In this document: positions 1 through 8,102 of the stretch, one piece after another
Numbering within the stretch: position 1 is the first letter of the stretch
Layout of the letters: every line of letters starts with the position of its first letter
Assembly: GCF_003946445.1 (NCBI RefSeq)
Contig: NZ_RHOF01000023.1
Location: 1-58,678 of the forward strand
Direction: 5' to 3'
Length of the DNA: 58,678 nucleotides
Origin: Loigolactobacillus jiayinensis
Lineage (GTDB): Bacteria > Bacillota > Bacilli > Lactobacillales > Lactobacillaceae
Notes under the pieces: generated by a model
Seen by the model: only the letters and a program-made list of their open reading frames with translations
Database searches by the model: none
What the model was told of the DNA's origin: nothing
Translations under genes and position numbers: made by a program

Positions 1-123
1 GATTTTGACTTAAATTATTAGTTTTTACCCTCTTGACTTATAACCACAAGGCTTACTTAATAGCTTCAATGGTACCACGACTCCGTTTGCAGTTGGTAGT
101 GGATCGGCTTAGACAAATTAAAG

Positions 124-139
124 TTAGGGCTGACCCTAA
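124..139. promoter_or_regulatory. NreC-type operator
   Basis: Perfect inverted repeat TTAGGG-CTGA-CCCTAA. It contains the TAGGG-N4-CCCTA palindrome described for NreC binding upstream of staphylococcal nitrate and nitrite reductase promoters. It sits about 40 bp upstream of a TATAAT box and the DUF1858/DUF438 genes, and an nreABC set is encoded nearby. Binding is inferred from the match. Confidence 0.75.
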
Positions 140-145
140 TTTTTC

Positions 146-164
146 ATTGAGAATCGTTCTCAAT
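146..164. promoter_or_regulatory. Fur-family operator (Fur/PerR/Zur-like palindrome)
   Basis: ATTGAGAA-TCG-TTCTCAAT is a perfect 8-bp inverted repeat around three bases, close to the 7-1-7 Fur box layout. It overlaps the expected -35 position of the promoter whose -10 box is at 180-185, so bound repressor would block transcription. Which family member binds cannot be told. Confidence 0.55.
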
Positions 165-185
165 GGTAGCGTTAACTGTTATAAT
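157..185 (+). promoter_or_regulatory. Promoter of the DUF1858-DUF438 operon
   Basis: A perfect TATAAT is at 180-185. Seventeen bases upstream is a poor -35 hexamer, TTCTCA (157-162), inside the Fur-like palindrome. A weak -35 with a perfect NreC-type box just upstream is the usual layout of an activator-dependent promoter. Confidence 0.5.
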
Positions 186-216
186 TGAAGTTATTTAGTA
201 GAAGGGGGTTTAGTCT

Positions 217-453
217 ATGGCAACACTCGATCTGCAACAATCAGTTTATGAATTAGTAACGGCACACCCTGAAGTGGCCGATGTTTTATATGAAATTGGA
301 CTAAAAGATATTAAGAATCCGGCGATTCTCAACACAATGGGCCGGTTTATGACAATTCCTAAAGGGGCAGCTATGAAAAAAGTCCCACTGACGGAAATTA
401 TCGATAAATTAGAAGCAAAGGGATTTGAGGTGATCAATGATGCCGGAAACTGA
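217..453 (+). CDS. DUF1858 domain protein
   Basis: A 78-residue protein that is essentially one DUF1858 domain, with the typical opening in which a short helix leads to HPEVADVLYEIG and later LNTMGRFMTIPKGA. The domain is often found alone or fused to DUF438/hemerythrin proteins; its molecular role is unknown. AGAAGGGGG lies just upstream of the ATG. The 3' end overlaps the start of the next gene by 17 bases, so the two are translated together. The upstream region carries NreC-type and Fur-type palindromes, which ties the pair to nitrate and iron status by inference. Confidence 0.85.
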   Translation: MATLDLQQSVYELVTAHPEVADVLYEIGLKDIKNPAILNTMGRFMTIPKGAAMKKVPLTEIIDKLEAKGFEVINDAGN

Positions 454-2059
454 ACATAATAGCGTTTATCGCCAGAAAAAAATTGTCGAAATTCTAAAAA
501 TGTTGCACAACGGTGGTAGTTTTGATGAAGCCAAGCGAGTTTTTGATAGCACCTTCTCCAGCGTTGATGTGTCAGAAATTACCTCAGCCGAGCGCGAATT
601 GATTGGTAGCGGCTTAAACCCGATGGAAATTCAACGGCTATGTAACGTCCATGCCGCTGTTTTTAAAGGGTCGATCAATCCTGGCTCCGGTGATAGCGTT
701 GAGGAAGTCCCAGGCCATCCCGTTGCCGTCATCAAGTTGGAAAATACCGTCATCACGTCACTGCTAGATGATGAGTTATTGCCAGTCTTGAAAAAGTGGC
801 AACAATCCAGTAATGACGATACGCCAGCACCACGCGACCAAGAATATTTACGACGCATGAAAACGGCTTTAAATGATTTGCGTACGATCGATAAGCACTA
901 TTTGCGCAAAGAAAATTTGTTGTTCCCAATTATGGATCGGTATGGCATCACCGCACCACCAAAGGTTATGTGGGGTGTCGATGATGATATTCGTAGCTGG
1001 ATCAAGGATGCCATTCGGCTGGTCAACGCTGAGCCGACGCCACCTAAATACGATATCGAGGCCGCCATCGAAAAGGCGCGCAAGGATATTGAAGAAATGA
1101 TCTTCAAGGAAGAACAGATCTTGTTGCCAATGGTCGCTGAGGTTTTCACGCCAGATGATTGGGCGCTGATTCAAAGCGAAAGTGACGATATCGGCTACAC
1201 GCTGATTTCGGAACCACTACCTTGGCAGCCGTCAGAGCGCGATTACGCGGAAGCTGCCAAGCGTAAACCGTCAAAAATGGCCCAAGAATTGAATAAAATG
1301 GCGCAATCGATGGCAGACGAGCAAGAATTAGCTAATAAACGCCACCTTGAAACACCGGCACCAACTGATGATGAACCGCTGATTCCTGATGATTTAAAAG
1401 CAAAAGCTGATGATCCTGCAGCAATAGCGGCATTACCGTTACATTTACGTGCTGAAATGGGTCAAGTCCAAGCCGATGAACCAGCTAAGGAAGACGCACG
1501 AGCGCAAATCAACGTTAATATTAGCCAACCACCAGTAGAAAAGAAGCCAGAAATGCCTGATTTTGTTAAGCAGATGTTGGCTGATGAAGACGCAAAGCCG
1601 GCACACAAACGGCGGCCGCGGATCACGGAATCGCATTTGGAGATTGGGGCAGATAATCATGCCACGATCGTCATGCCAACCGGTGATCTTGATTTAAGCC
1701 AGTTAACGGCTGTTTTCAGCGTATTACCAGTTGATGTCACCTTCGTTGATGCCGGCGATATTGTGCGCTGGTTCTCCGACAATGGCGACCGAATTTTCCC
1801 ACGGACACGCGCAGTCATCGGTCGTGCGGTGGTCAATTGTCACCCACCTAAGAGTATGGGCAAGGTTCAAAAAATCTTGGACGATTTCCGCAGCGGGGCG
1901 CAACAACATGCTGATTTCTGGATCGACTTACACGGTACTAAGAAAGTCTACATTCGCTACTTCGCCATGCACGATACCAAAGGCAAGTACCTTGGCTGTT
2001 TAGAAGTTTCTCAGGACATTACGGAAATTCAACAACTAGGTGGCGAAAAACGCCTGTAA
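437..2059 (+). CDS. DUF438-hemerythrin-PAS protein
   Basis: A 540-residue cytoplasmic protein. The N-terminal ~80 residues are DUF438. Residues ~90-250 look like a hemerythrin/HHE four-helix domain with spaced His and Glu (IDKHYLRKENLLFPIMDR, then EEMIFKEEQILLPM), expected to hold a di-iron site. A long charged linker rich in Ala, Asp and Pro follows, then a C-terminal PAS domain (~410-530) ending LGCLEVSQDITEIQ. Proteins of this layout are candidate sensors of O2 or NO. Two adjacent ATG codons follow GAGG and either may start. Placement beside nar and nre genes suggests a role in nitrosative or iron stress during nitrate respiration, not demonstrated. Confidence 0.85.
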   Translation: MMPETEHNSVYRQKKIVEILKMLHNGGSFDEAKRVFDSTFSSVDVSEITSAERELIGSGLNPMEIQRLCNVHAAVFKGSINPGSGDSVEEVPGHPVAVIKLENTVITSLLDDELLPVLKKWQQSSNDDTPAPRDQEYLRRMKTALNDLRTIDKHYLRKENLLFPIMDRYGITAPPKVMWGVDDDIRSWIKDAIRLVNAEPTPPKYDIEAAIEKARKDIEEMIFKEEQILLPMVAEVFTPDDWALIQSESDDIGYTLISEPLPWQPSERDYAEAAKRKPSKMAQELNKMAQSMADEQELANKRHLETPAPTDDEPLIPDDLKAKADDPAAIAALPLHLRAEMGQVQADEPAKEDARAQINVNISQPPVEKKPEMPDFVKQMLADEDAKPAHKRRPRITESHLEIGADNHATIVMPTGDLDLSQLTAVFSVLPVDVTFVDAGDIVRWFSDNGDRIFPRTRAVIGRAVVNCHPPKSMGKVQKILDDFRSGAQQHADFWIDLHGTKKVYIRYFAMHDTKGKYLGCLEVSQDITEIQQLGGEKRL

Positions 2060-2065
2060 GCAAAA

Positions 2066-2096
2066 AAGCTGTTCGCAATTGCGAGCAGCTTTTTTG
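2066..2096. terminator. Bidirectional terminator
   Basis: AGCTGTTCGC and GCGAGCAGCT pair around AATT, flanked by A6 on the left and T6 on the right. It lies between convergent genes and can serve both strands. Confidence 0.85.
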
Positions 2097-2132
2097 GGTT
2101 TCGAACAGTATAAGTTAAGCGAAAGGTACTAT

Positions 2133-3110
2133 TTATTTTTGGCGCTTTAGTAACCGGCGGGTCAATTTTTCTAGATCATTGCGTGCCCGTGAGTCCGGTA
2201 AAGTTTGAATATCGAGTAGTGCTTGATCAGTGAGCTCATTGGCCATGGTTTGTGCTTGTTCAAGGCCGCCGCTATCAATGACTAGCTGTTGTAATTCTTG
2301 TAGCTCAACCGGGGTCAAACGCGCTTGCTTACTGAGTAAGGCGCGTGTTGCTTCTGGCTGTGTTTCCAGCGTGAATAATAGCGGTAAGGTGTAGATGCCT
2401 TGTTGGATATCTTGCAAAATTGGTTTGCGGATACTATCTTGCGTCCCGGTGTAGTCGAGAATATCGTCAAGAATTTGATAGGCTAGGCCAAGTGAGCGGC
2501 CGATTTGTTCACCAGTTTCAACAATGATTTCGTCAGCGTGGGCCAACTTAGCGCCTTGTGCACAGGCTAAGGCGAATAACTTGGCTGTTTTGCCTTCAAT
2601 TTCACGCAAATATTGGGCAACGGTTTCGTTGAGCCGATAATTCAGATCATATTGATCTAGCTCACCGGATAAAATACCGTGCATAGCTTTAACGTTGGTG
2701 TCGATATCGTCAAAACTCTCTGCAGAGCGCAACACTTGGTCAAAATACAGCGTAAATAACAGATCACCGGCATAAACGGCATTGCGATTGCCAACGCTGG
2801 TTTGCACCGTTGCTGTATGGCGGCGTTCAGTGGCTTGATCGATCACATCATCATGGATCAATGTGGCTAAATGTAAAAGTTCGATGGCTGCCGCGCCGGC
2901 CTGTAACCGGGCTGGATCTGCAGTTGTACCGAATTCGCTGAACAGATAAAATAGCCCGGCGCGGACTAATTTACCCCCATTTTGGATCAAAGCTTGCACA
3001 CGCTGATTGACAGCGGGCTGCTTAACGCGTGCAGCCTTAAGCAAATAAGGTGTCAGCGGGGTTAGTTTTTCTTGAATGTGGGGGAAGTCATCCCAAATTT
3101 GAAGCGTCAT
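2133..3110 (-). CDS. Polyprenyl diphosphate synthase (heptaprenyl/HepT type)
   Basis: A 325-residue trans-isoprenyl diphosphate synthase. It condenses isopentenyl diphosphate units onto an allylic primer. The first Asp-rich motif is DDVID (residues 87-91) and the second DDILD (215-219), with GGKLVRAG near residue 45. Length and motifs fit the long-chain catalytic subunit that makes the menaquinone side chain. It is the last gene of the minus-strand series that carries the Moco and nre genes, and nitrate reductase needs a quinol donor, so menaquinone supply is the likely job. GAGGT precedes the ATG. No small HepS-like partner or other men gene is present. Confidence 0.85.
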   Translation of the reverse strand: MTLQIWDDFPHIQEKLTPLTPYLLKAARVKQPAVNQRVQALIQNGGKLVRAGLFYLFSEFGTTADPARLQAGAAAIELLHLATLIHDDVIDQATERRHTATVQTSVGNRNAVYAGDLLFTLYFDQVLRSAESFDDIDTNVKAMHGILSGELDQYDLNYRLNETVAQYLREIEGKTAKLFALACAQGAKLAHADEIIVETGEQIGRSLGLAYQILDDILDYTGTQDSIRKPILQDIQQGIYTLPLLFTLETQPEATRALLSKQARLTPVELQELQQLVIDSGGLEQAQTMANELTDQALLDIQTLPDSRARNDLEKLTRRLLKRQK

Positions 3111-3125
3111 AGGCTACCTCTTGTT

Positions 3126-4109
3126 CTAGTGATTGAATTTGGCGATCTCGCCGGTTAATTGCTCAGCCAGTGGCATAAACACGGCGCTGAACATCCGTTC
3201 GAGATCTTTTTGAGTGGTTTTAGTATCGGTGGCTAATTCGCTGGACTTGTCCCAAGCGTCTTTGCGCATTCGCGATAACAAGCCACCCTTAATATGATTT
3301 AAATGCTTGGCTAACTTACTATCTTCAGCGGTATATTTGCGCAAAAAGTAGTAAAAGATTTCATGGAAAGTATTGTCTAGATCCCAGAAGAAGGTACTCC
3401 GTAAAATCCGATCATTCATCGCTTGGCCAAATAACTGCTCACCGACGATCTCGTGAGTGGCAAAGGCGGCTGCGGAAGAAATCACCGTTTTAACTTCATG
3501 ATTATCTGATAAATAACGACTAAATTGATCTAATTCAGCATCAGGTAATTCAAAGCCGACCATTTTTTCACGTTCGGCGGCCGACATATCAGTTAATTGG
3601 CCGACAAATTTAGGCGCGATTTTCTTGCTATCAGTGATCAGGTCAGCAACTAATTCTTCTAATAAAGCTTGGTTTTTGGCTAAGTAAATTTTGACTTGCG
3701 CCCAGATTTTATCAAAAGCTGTGGTGAAGTCACTGAAAAGTTCATCAGCAGTGGTGACCAATTCGCGTTCAATCGTGGCTTTTTCAGTATGTGGTTCAAA
3801 TTGTACCACTAATGGCAGTGCAAAGGTATCCTCGCCGGCAATTAAGGCCTCGGTTTGGCGCTTTTTAGCAGTGTAGTCACGTAATTCCTGTAGATCCAAC
3901 AAGCCGAGCGGGGCGATGGTCAATTCAGAGTTAGTCGCCATAATTTGCAGGGCAAAGGGGCTGGTTGCATCTTGATTTTGGGTAAATGACTTCAGTGTTG
4001 TTAATAATGTGGACCGACTTTTTAGCGGATCTTCAGGATCAGCGTAAAAGCCAGATGTATAGATTGGTGTATTTTCGTATTTTGCATTTAATTTTGCTTG
4101 AATATCCAT
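3126..4109 (-). CDS. Unrecognised 327-residue protein
   Basis: I do not recognise a family. The protein is soluble, acidic-to-neutral and predicted largely helical in its second half, without a signal peptide or membrane segment. No CxxC, nucleotide-binding or obvious catalytic motif is seen. AAAGGA lies upstream of the ATG. It ends 15 bases before the polyprenyl synthase start, so the two are probably cotranscribed. Its place at the distal end of the nitrate series suggests an accessory role, but the sequence does not say which. Confidence 0.7.
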   Translation of the reverse strand: MDIQAKLNAKYENTPIYTSGFYADPEDPLKSRSTLLTTLKSFTQNQDATSPFALQIMATNSELTIAPLGLLDLQELRDYTAKKRQTEALIAGEDTFALPLVVQFEPHTEKATIERELVTTADELFSDFTTAFDKIWAQVKIYLAKNQALLEELVADLITDSKKIAPKFVGQLTDMSAAEREKMVGFELPDAELDQFSRYLSDNHEVKTVISSAAAFATHEIVGEQLFGQAMNDRILRSTFFWDLDNTFHEIFYYFLRKYTAEDSKLAKHLNHIKGGLLSRMRKDAWDKSSELATDTKTTQKDLERMFSAVFMPLAEQLTGEIAKFNH

Positions 4110-4225
4110 TTGATCAGTCCTTTTGTAGGGTACCAGTCAACGCGTGTGCTGGCAAGTCGCAATTAGCGTGTTTTTGGAAAAGCAACTAACGCTAAGACAG
4201 ATAATTTTATGCTGATAGCCGCAAT

Positions 4226-4486
4226 CTAGGCTGTCGGTTGGTGCGCTGCCAAAAATTCTTCGCCAGCTTTAGTCAAGCTAGCTTGGTGCAGGTCGATGCT
4301 GGCGATTGGCTTGTTGGTGCCATCTTCAACGAACGCATCAGTAATTAATTTTTCCTGCACGGCATAATGCGTGGTTTGGTAGAGCATTGATTCTGGGTTG
4401 ATGCTGCGTGCTTGGCGGAACCGATGCCGCGAAACATCGGTTAAAATACCAATCAATTCTTCAGTGCGACTAACATTATGAGCCAT
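4226..4486 (-). CDS. Small protein, possible winged-helix fold
   Basis: An 86-residue protein with an N-terminal helix (TEELIGILTDVSRHRF), a middle resembling a winged-helix core, and a C-terminal LTKAGEEFL that resembles the wing-end segment of small YjcQ/DUF2513-like proteins. The resemblance is weak and no function is assigned. AGGTCTCC precedes the ATG. It follows the flavodoxin-like gene by 27 bases in the same direction. A 116-bp gap without a clear hairpin separates it from the next gene. Confidence 0.6.
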   Translation of the reverse strand: MAHNVSRTEELIGILTDVSRHRFRQARSINPESMLYQTTHYAVQEKLITDAFVEDGTNKPIASIDLHQASLTKAGEEFLAAHQPTA

Positions 4487-4513
4487 AAGGAGACCTGCTT
4501 TCTTTGTGTGAGT

Positions 4514-5275
4514 TTAGCGCCGCCGATGCCGTAAAAAAGTGAAAAAGTGCAATAAACTGGCTAGCAGAACATAGAAAATGAGGACAAAAGTAGCGTATGT
4601 GATCCAAAATTTACCACCACTAAAGACGCCGAAAATCAATTGTTGTAAGCCCATTGTGACTAGTGCCATCACGGCAATCATGCAAAATAACTGTATGTAT
4701 CGTTTCACGGTATTGTCATCCTTTTTTTGTTTAGTGGCGAGCTTGGCGCCCCAACGCTGACACAAAGCCAATTTAGCTGGATCAGGTTGCTTTTGGCTCC
4801 AAGTGCCGGTGCCGACAATTTCGGTAACTTTGATCAAGCCAGCACCAGTCATGGCGCGGTCGATGGTTTTAAACGTGTCATCAGTGATACCGACAAAGAA
4901 GTTCTCCAAGCTGGACTGAAAACAAGTGGTCAGTGATAAATAGTGTTTATCTTTAAATTGGGCTGGTAGCGTGTCGGCAGCTTTAGTCATTCGAACCATC
5001 CGTGGGCGCATACAATCTAAGAAATTCTTCATGACACCGGACAGCGCACCCCAATAAGTTGGTGCGGCCATGATCCAAATATCACTTTCCTGCAGCTTTT
5101 TTTCTAATTTATCTAAAACTGGGTTCAGCTGACCTGTGTCTGGTGTGATCGTATAATCAGCCAGATAAAGGCATTCATAAGTAACGGTTTGCGGTAAGCC
5201 CTTAGCAATCGCTGCCAAGTACTGCGCCGTTAAACCGTCTTTTTTATGCGCACCCAAAATTCCTAAAACTTTCAC
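4514..5275 (-). CDS. Flavodoxin-fold NAD(P)H-dependent oxidoreductase with C-terminal membrane anchor
   Basis: A 253-residue protein. Residues 1-185 form a flavodoxin-like FMN reductase domain: the start KVLGILGAHKKDGLT fits the FMN phosphate loop, and APTYWGALSGVMKNFLDC is the family's second flavin contact. Residues ~193-248 are two hydrophobic segments followed by RHRRR, which would tether the flavin domain to the inner membrane face. The start codon is GTG, 11 bases after AGGAGG. Soluble relatives normally lack the anchor. Its location directly downstream of nreC suggests membrane electron transfer, but the partner is unknown. Confidence 0.75.
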   Translation of the reverse strand: MKVLGILGAHKKDGLTAQYLAAIAKGLPQTVTYECLYLADYTITPDTGQLNPVLDKLEKKLQESDIWIMAAPTYWGALSGVMKNFLDCMRPRMVRMTKAADTLPAQFKDKHYLSLTTCFQSSLENFFVGITDDTFKTIDRAMTGAGLIKVTEIVGTGTWSQKQPDPAKLALCQRWGAKLATKQKKDDNTVKRYIQLFCMIAVMALVTMGLQQLIFGVFSGGKFWITYATFVLIFYVLLASLLHFFTFLRHRRR

Positions 5276-5444
5276 GGTGACGATTTCCTCCTACTACACA
5301 ATTAAGGTAATTTGTTAGCCTAGCTGCTAATAAATCAGGTTGTTGGCGGTGATATCTATTTTTTAGCACGATTAAAGGCGCATAGGGATAACAGGCGCAG
5401 CTTTTGCCGTAAGAAATATGATTTCAAAAATAGATCTATGTAAA

Positions 5445-5469
5445 AACTATATACAAAAAGTATATAGTT
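5445..5469. promoter_or_regulatory. Perfect 10-bp inverted repeat, putative operator
   Basis: AACTATATAC and GTATATAGTT are separated by AAAAA, upstream of the minus-strand flavodoxin-like gene. No T-run follows the right arm, and the AT-rich symmetrical arms look more like a repressor operator than a terminator. The neighbouring small winged-helix-like gene is one candidate binder. Confidence 0.45.
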
Positions 5470-5521
5470 ACTAACTCTTATCATAATAATTTTGGCGTGC
5501 CACCGCCATTAGGGTATTACC

Positions 5522-6181
5522 TCAAAAGTCGATCAAACCGTGATGGAGTGCATAGTGAACTAACTCGACGCGATTTTTAAAACCTAGCTTACGGTTAATG
5601 CTGGCTTTGTGCGCTTCAACGGTTTTGATCGAAATATATAATTTTTTAGCAATTTCTTTGTTTGAATAGCCTAGCGCAATCAAGGGTAAGACTTCACGCT
5701 CACGGCTAGAAAGGTCTGCATAGCCCTCCATTTTTAGGTTGACATTATTATCGTTATCATTGATTTCCGCCACATCTGTTTTGGTCAAAATAATATTTTG
5801 ATCAACGTAGGTTTGGTGGTTGGCCACTGCCTTCAAAGCACTAAGTAACTCGGTATCTGGTGAGCTTTTTAGCACATATGAATCAGCACCATTTTGCATT
5901 GCACGGTCAATATAATCCTGCTCTTCATGCATTGAAAGAATGACGATGCCAACCTTAGGAAAGCGGTCATGGATTCGCTGCGTGGTGATCAGACCATTTT
6001 CACCAGGTGGCATATTTAAATCAAGGACGATCAGGTCAACGCCAGCACGCTCCACTTCGAAAAACGCTTCGTTGCCACTAGCTGCTTGCGCAACAACTTG
6101 AAAATTAGCTTGCTGGTTGATAAGGAATGACAGACCACTACGCACGATGGCATGGTCATCGGCAATCAATACTTTATACAA
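5522..6181 (-). CDS. nreC: NreC-type response regulator
   Basis: A 219-residue NarL/LuxR-family response regulator. The receiver domain has Asp8-Asp9, the phosphoacceptor Asp54 in LIVLDLNMP and a conserved Lys in YVLKSS. A C-terminal LuxR-type helix-turn-helix (~150-215) contains LSSREREVLPLIALGYSNKEIAKKL-like features split over two helices. It pairs with the histidine kinase just upstream. In staphylococci NreC-phosphate activates narGHJI and nitrite reductase promoters under anoxia, and a matching binding palindrome is at 124-139. AGGGA precedes the ATG. Confidence 0.88.
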   Translation of the reverse strand: MYKVLIADDHAIVRSGLSFLINQQANFQVVAQAASGNEAFFEVERAGVDLIVLDLNMPPGENGLITTQRIHDRFPKVGIVILSMHEEQDYIDRAMQNGADSYVLKSSPDTELLSALKAVANHQTYVDQNIILTKTDVAEINDNDNNVNLKMEGYADLSSREREVLPLIALGYSNKEIAKKLYISIKTVEAHKASINRKLGFKNRVELVHYALHHGLIDF

Positions 6182-6294
6182 GCGCGGTCCCTGCTTTCTG
6201 CGGTTAAGGCAAGATTGCTGCCTTAACGATTTATTTTTAGCTGACTTTTCACTTAAATCACGCTGCGAAAAGGCGCTTAGCGATGCTGATAAAA

Positions 6295-7332
6295 TTAGGC
6301 GATTGGAAAAGTAGCTGTCACGGTGGTGCCACTACCTGGTTCTGACGTGATCTGGAAGGTACCGTTTAACGACTTAACGCGTTCATTCATGTTGAGCAAG
6401 CCCAGCGAATGACCATTGAAGCTAATGTGTTGTTTAACGTCAAAGCCCGTGCCATCATCGATGACCTCTAAACTGATTTCGTGCTCGTGGGCAACGAGGA
6501 ATAAATTAATTTCGTTGGCCTGAGCATGCTTTAAAGCGTTGGTCATAGCTTCTTGTGCGATCCGATAAAGCACTGTTTGGACGTCTTCCGATAATTTGAG
6601 TTCCGCGGTATCGCGGGCGACAACGGTAATATCGATACCGGTATTTTCCTCTAATCGTTTAGCCAACGCTTTTAGTGCAGCTGGCAGTCCAAAACTATCA
6701 AGAACTGACGGCCGAATATCCAGTGCCATACCCTTGATTTCCTGCAAAGTAGCATACAATTGACTTTCGATTTGCTTGGTTTGCCGTTCAAATGCGGCTG
6801 AATCGGCATCCTGGACAGCTGATTCCAAGTGACGCACGCCCATGATCGACGAGTAAACGCCTTGCGCAATACTGTCATGTAAATCTTGTGACAGCCGCTT
6901 ACGCTCTTCTTCATGCGCGCGGTTGACGTACTGCACTAACTTACGCTGCTGCGCCAATTGATCGACCCGTTGCATCAAATCATTACTTTTCAACGTCAGG
7001 GAATAAACGTTTTGTGCAGGATCTAACTCAGAATACACTAGGAAAAAGGACAATGAGTGGCCATCTTTGACCGGCAATGTGAATGGAATCGCCGTTTTGG
7101 CCATATCTAAAGCAGCACAGTTAAAGCAATCATTGGTATTGGACCGTTGTTGCCTAACAACACTGTTCATTAATTTAGTAATATAAGCGGTGCTCAACGC
7201 ATAGTCAGCCTGCAGCGCTTGGGCCGCATGGTTGCTGACTAGTAATTGATCATCACGAAAAATGAAAATCGCATCTGGCGTTTCATTGAAATTTTTTTCA
7301 ACCCAACTGACAGATTCTAACATGTTGTTCAC
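6295..7332 (-). CDS. nreB: NreB-type sensor histidine kinase, incomplete cysteine set
   Basis: A 345-residue cytoplasmic kinase. Residues 1-120 form a PAS-like input domain; the HisKA_3 dimerisation motif is RLSQDLHDSIAQG with His152; the ATPase domain ends with DDGTGFD, GLLNMNERV and GSGTTV. Staphylococcal NreB binds an oxygen-labile [4Fe-4S] cluster through four cysteines in two pairs. Here only one pair, Cys69-x2-Cys72, is present in the PAS domain and the second pair is missing. It is still most like NreB by layout and by its nreA and nreC neighbours. No membrane segment is seen. Confidence 0.85.
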   Translation of the reverse strand: MNNMLESVSWVEKNFNETPDAIFIFRDDQLLVSNHAAQALQADYALSTAYITKLMNSVVRQQRSNTNDCFNCAALDMAKTAIPFTLPVKDGHSLSFFLVYSELDPAQNVYSLTLKSNDLMQRVDQLAQQRKLVQYVNRAHEEERKRLSQDLHDSIAQGVYSSIMGVRHLESAVQDADSAAFERQTKQIESQLYATLQEIKGMALDIRPSVLDSFGLPAALKALAKRLEENTGIDITVVARDTAELKLSEDVQTVLYRIAQEAMTNALKHAQANEINLFLVAHEHEISLEVIDDGTGFDVKQHISFNGHSLGLLNMNERVKSLNGTFQITSEPGSGTTVTATFPIA

Positions 7333-7509
7333 CTCGAAACTTAACAGTTACTATGATAGCAGATTAGCAAAGCGCTTTCAGCTGTTTTTAACCGACTTCG
7401 CAATTAAAAATTGTAGTACATTAGATTGTTAGCAATTCGTAGTCCTGCAGATATAGGTAGAATAACGAACTAACACCCCTAATAGCAAGTTTTTGAATTG
7501 AAAAGGGTA

Positions 7510-7540
7510 TAAAAAAAGTGACAAGGAAGACCTTGCCACG
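7510..7540 (-). terminator. Terminator after nreA
   Basis: On the minus strand GTGGCAAGG and CCTTGTCAC pair around TCTT, followed by seven T. It separates nreA from nreB, so nreBC probably has its own promoter or depends on read-through. Confidence 0.8.
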
Positions 7541-7554
7541 TGATGAAGCGTGAT

Positions 7555-7992
7555 TTACTGGAATTGTTGTAAATATTCCTGCAACACGTGACTGGAGTGA
7601 GCAGTGACTGATTGTTGTTGCCGATAGCCGGCTAATAAAACACCAATGACGATTTGATCCTCATCAAAAATTGGTACCGCCACCGCACTAGTCAAGTGTT
7701 CGATCATCGTGATCGGCTGCGACATATAGCCTGCGTATTGATGATGAGCTAAGTCGTTTTCAGCAAATGGTTCGCCGGTACGAATGACCAATCCAGCAAT
7801 ACCGATACCGCTACGCAAAATGATTTTGCGGAAACGTTGGTTGGTATTACCAGCCGCATACTGCCAGCGAATCTTGTGCCAGCTGGTCGCATCTTGTAAG
7901 GCAACGCCAACAAAATCAAAGTCTTCTTGCTGATGGATTGTACGTACTAGTTCGTGATAAGCGATGTTTTTGGCGATCTTTTCGTCACCCAT
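7555..7992 (-). CDS. nreA: GAF-domain nitrate receptor NreA
   Basis: A 145-residue single GAF-domain protein. In staphylococci NreA binds nitrate and in its free form inhibits NreB, so nitrate relieves the block. Motifs such as GIGIAGLVIRTGEPFAENDL and AVAVPIFDEDQIVIGVLLAGYR fit a GAF core. A longer reading frame begins at 8022, but AGGAAGGAG lies 10 bases before the ATG at 7992, which I take as the start. The gene is followed by its own terminator and then by nreB, giving the order nreA-nreB-nreC. Confidence 0.82.
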   Translation of the reverse strand: MGDEKIAKNIAYHELVRTIHQQEDFDFVGVALQDATSWHKIRWQYAAGNTNQRFRKIILRSGIGIAGLVIRTGEPFAENDLAHHQYAGYMSQPITMIEHLTSAVAVPIFDEDQIVIGVLLAGYRQQQSVTAHSSHVLQEYLQQFQ

Positions 7993-8102
7993 ATCAGTGT
8001 CACTCCTTCCTGAGTATAGCATAATTTAGTCGGTTTTTTACGCTAGAACTAGATTTTAATCACATAGATGTCGAAAAAACTAGTTAAAATTTATAATTTA
8101 TG

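Noticed and set aside
61-110. GGTACCACG region at the left end resembling a T-box core
   Set aside because: The conserved T-box core AGGGTGGNACCGCG and a downstream terminator are missing; only a short chance likeness.
4110-4225. Plus-strand frame at 3986-4189
   Set aside because: Shadow of the 327-residue gene; no start signal and no protein-like composition.
5507-5524. TTAGGG-TATT-ACCTCA as an NreC box
   Set aside because: Only one half-site fits and it lies at the 3' end of nreC, far from a start codon.
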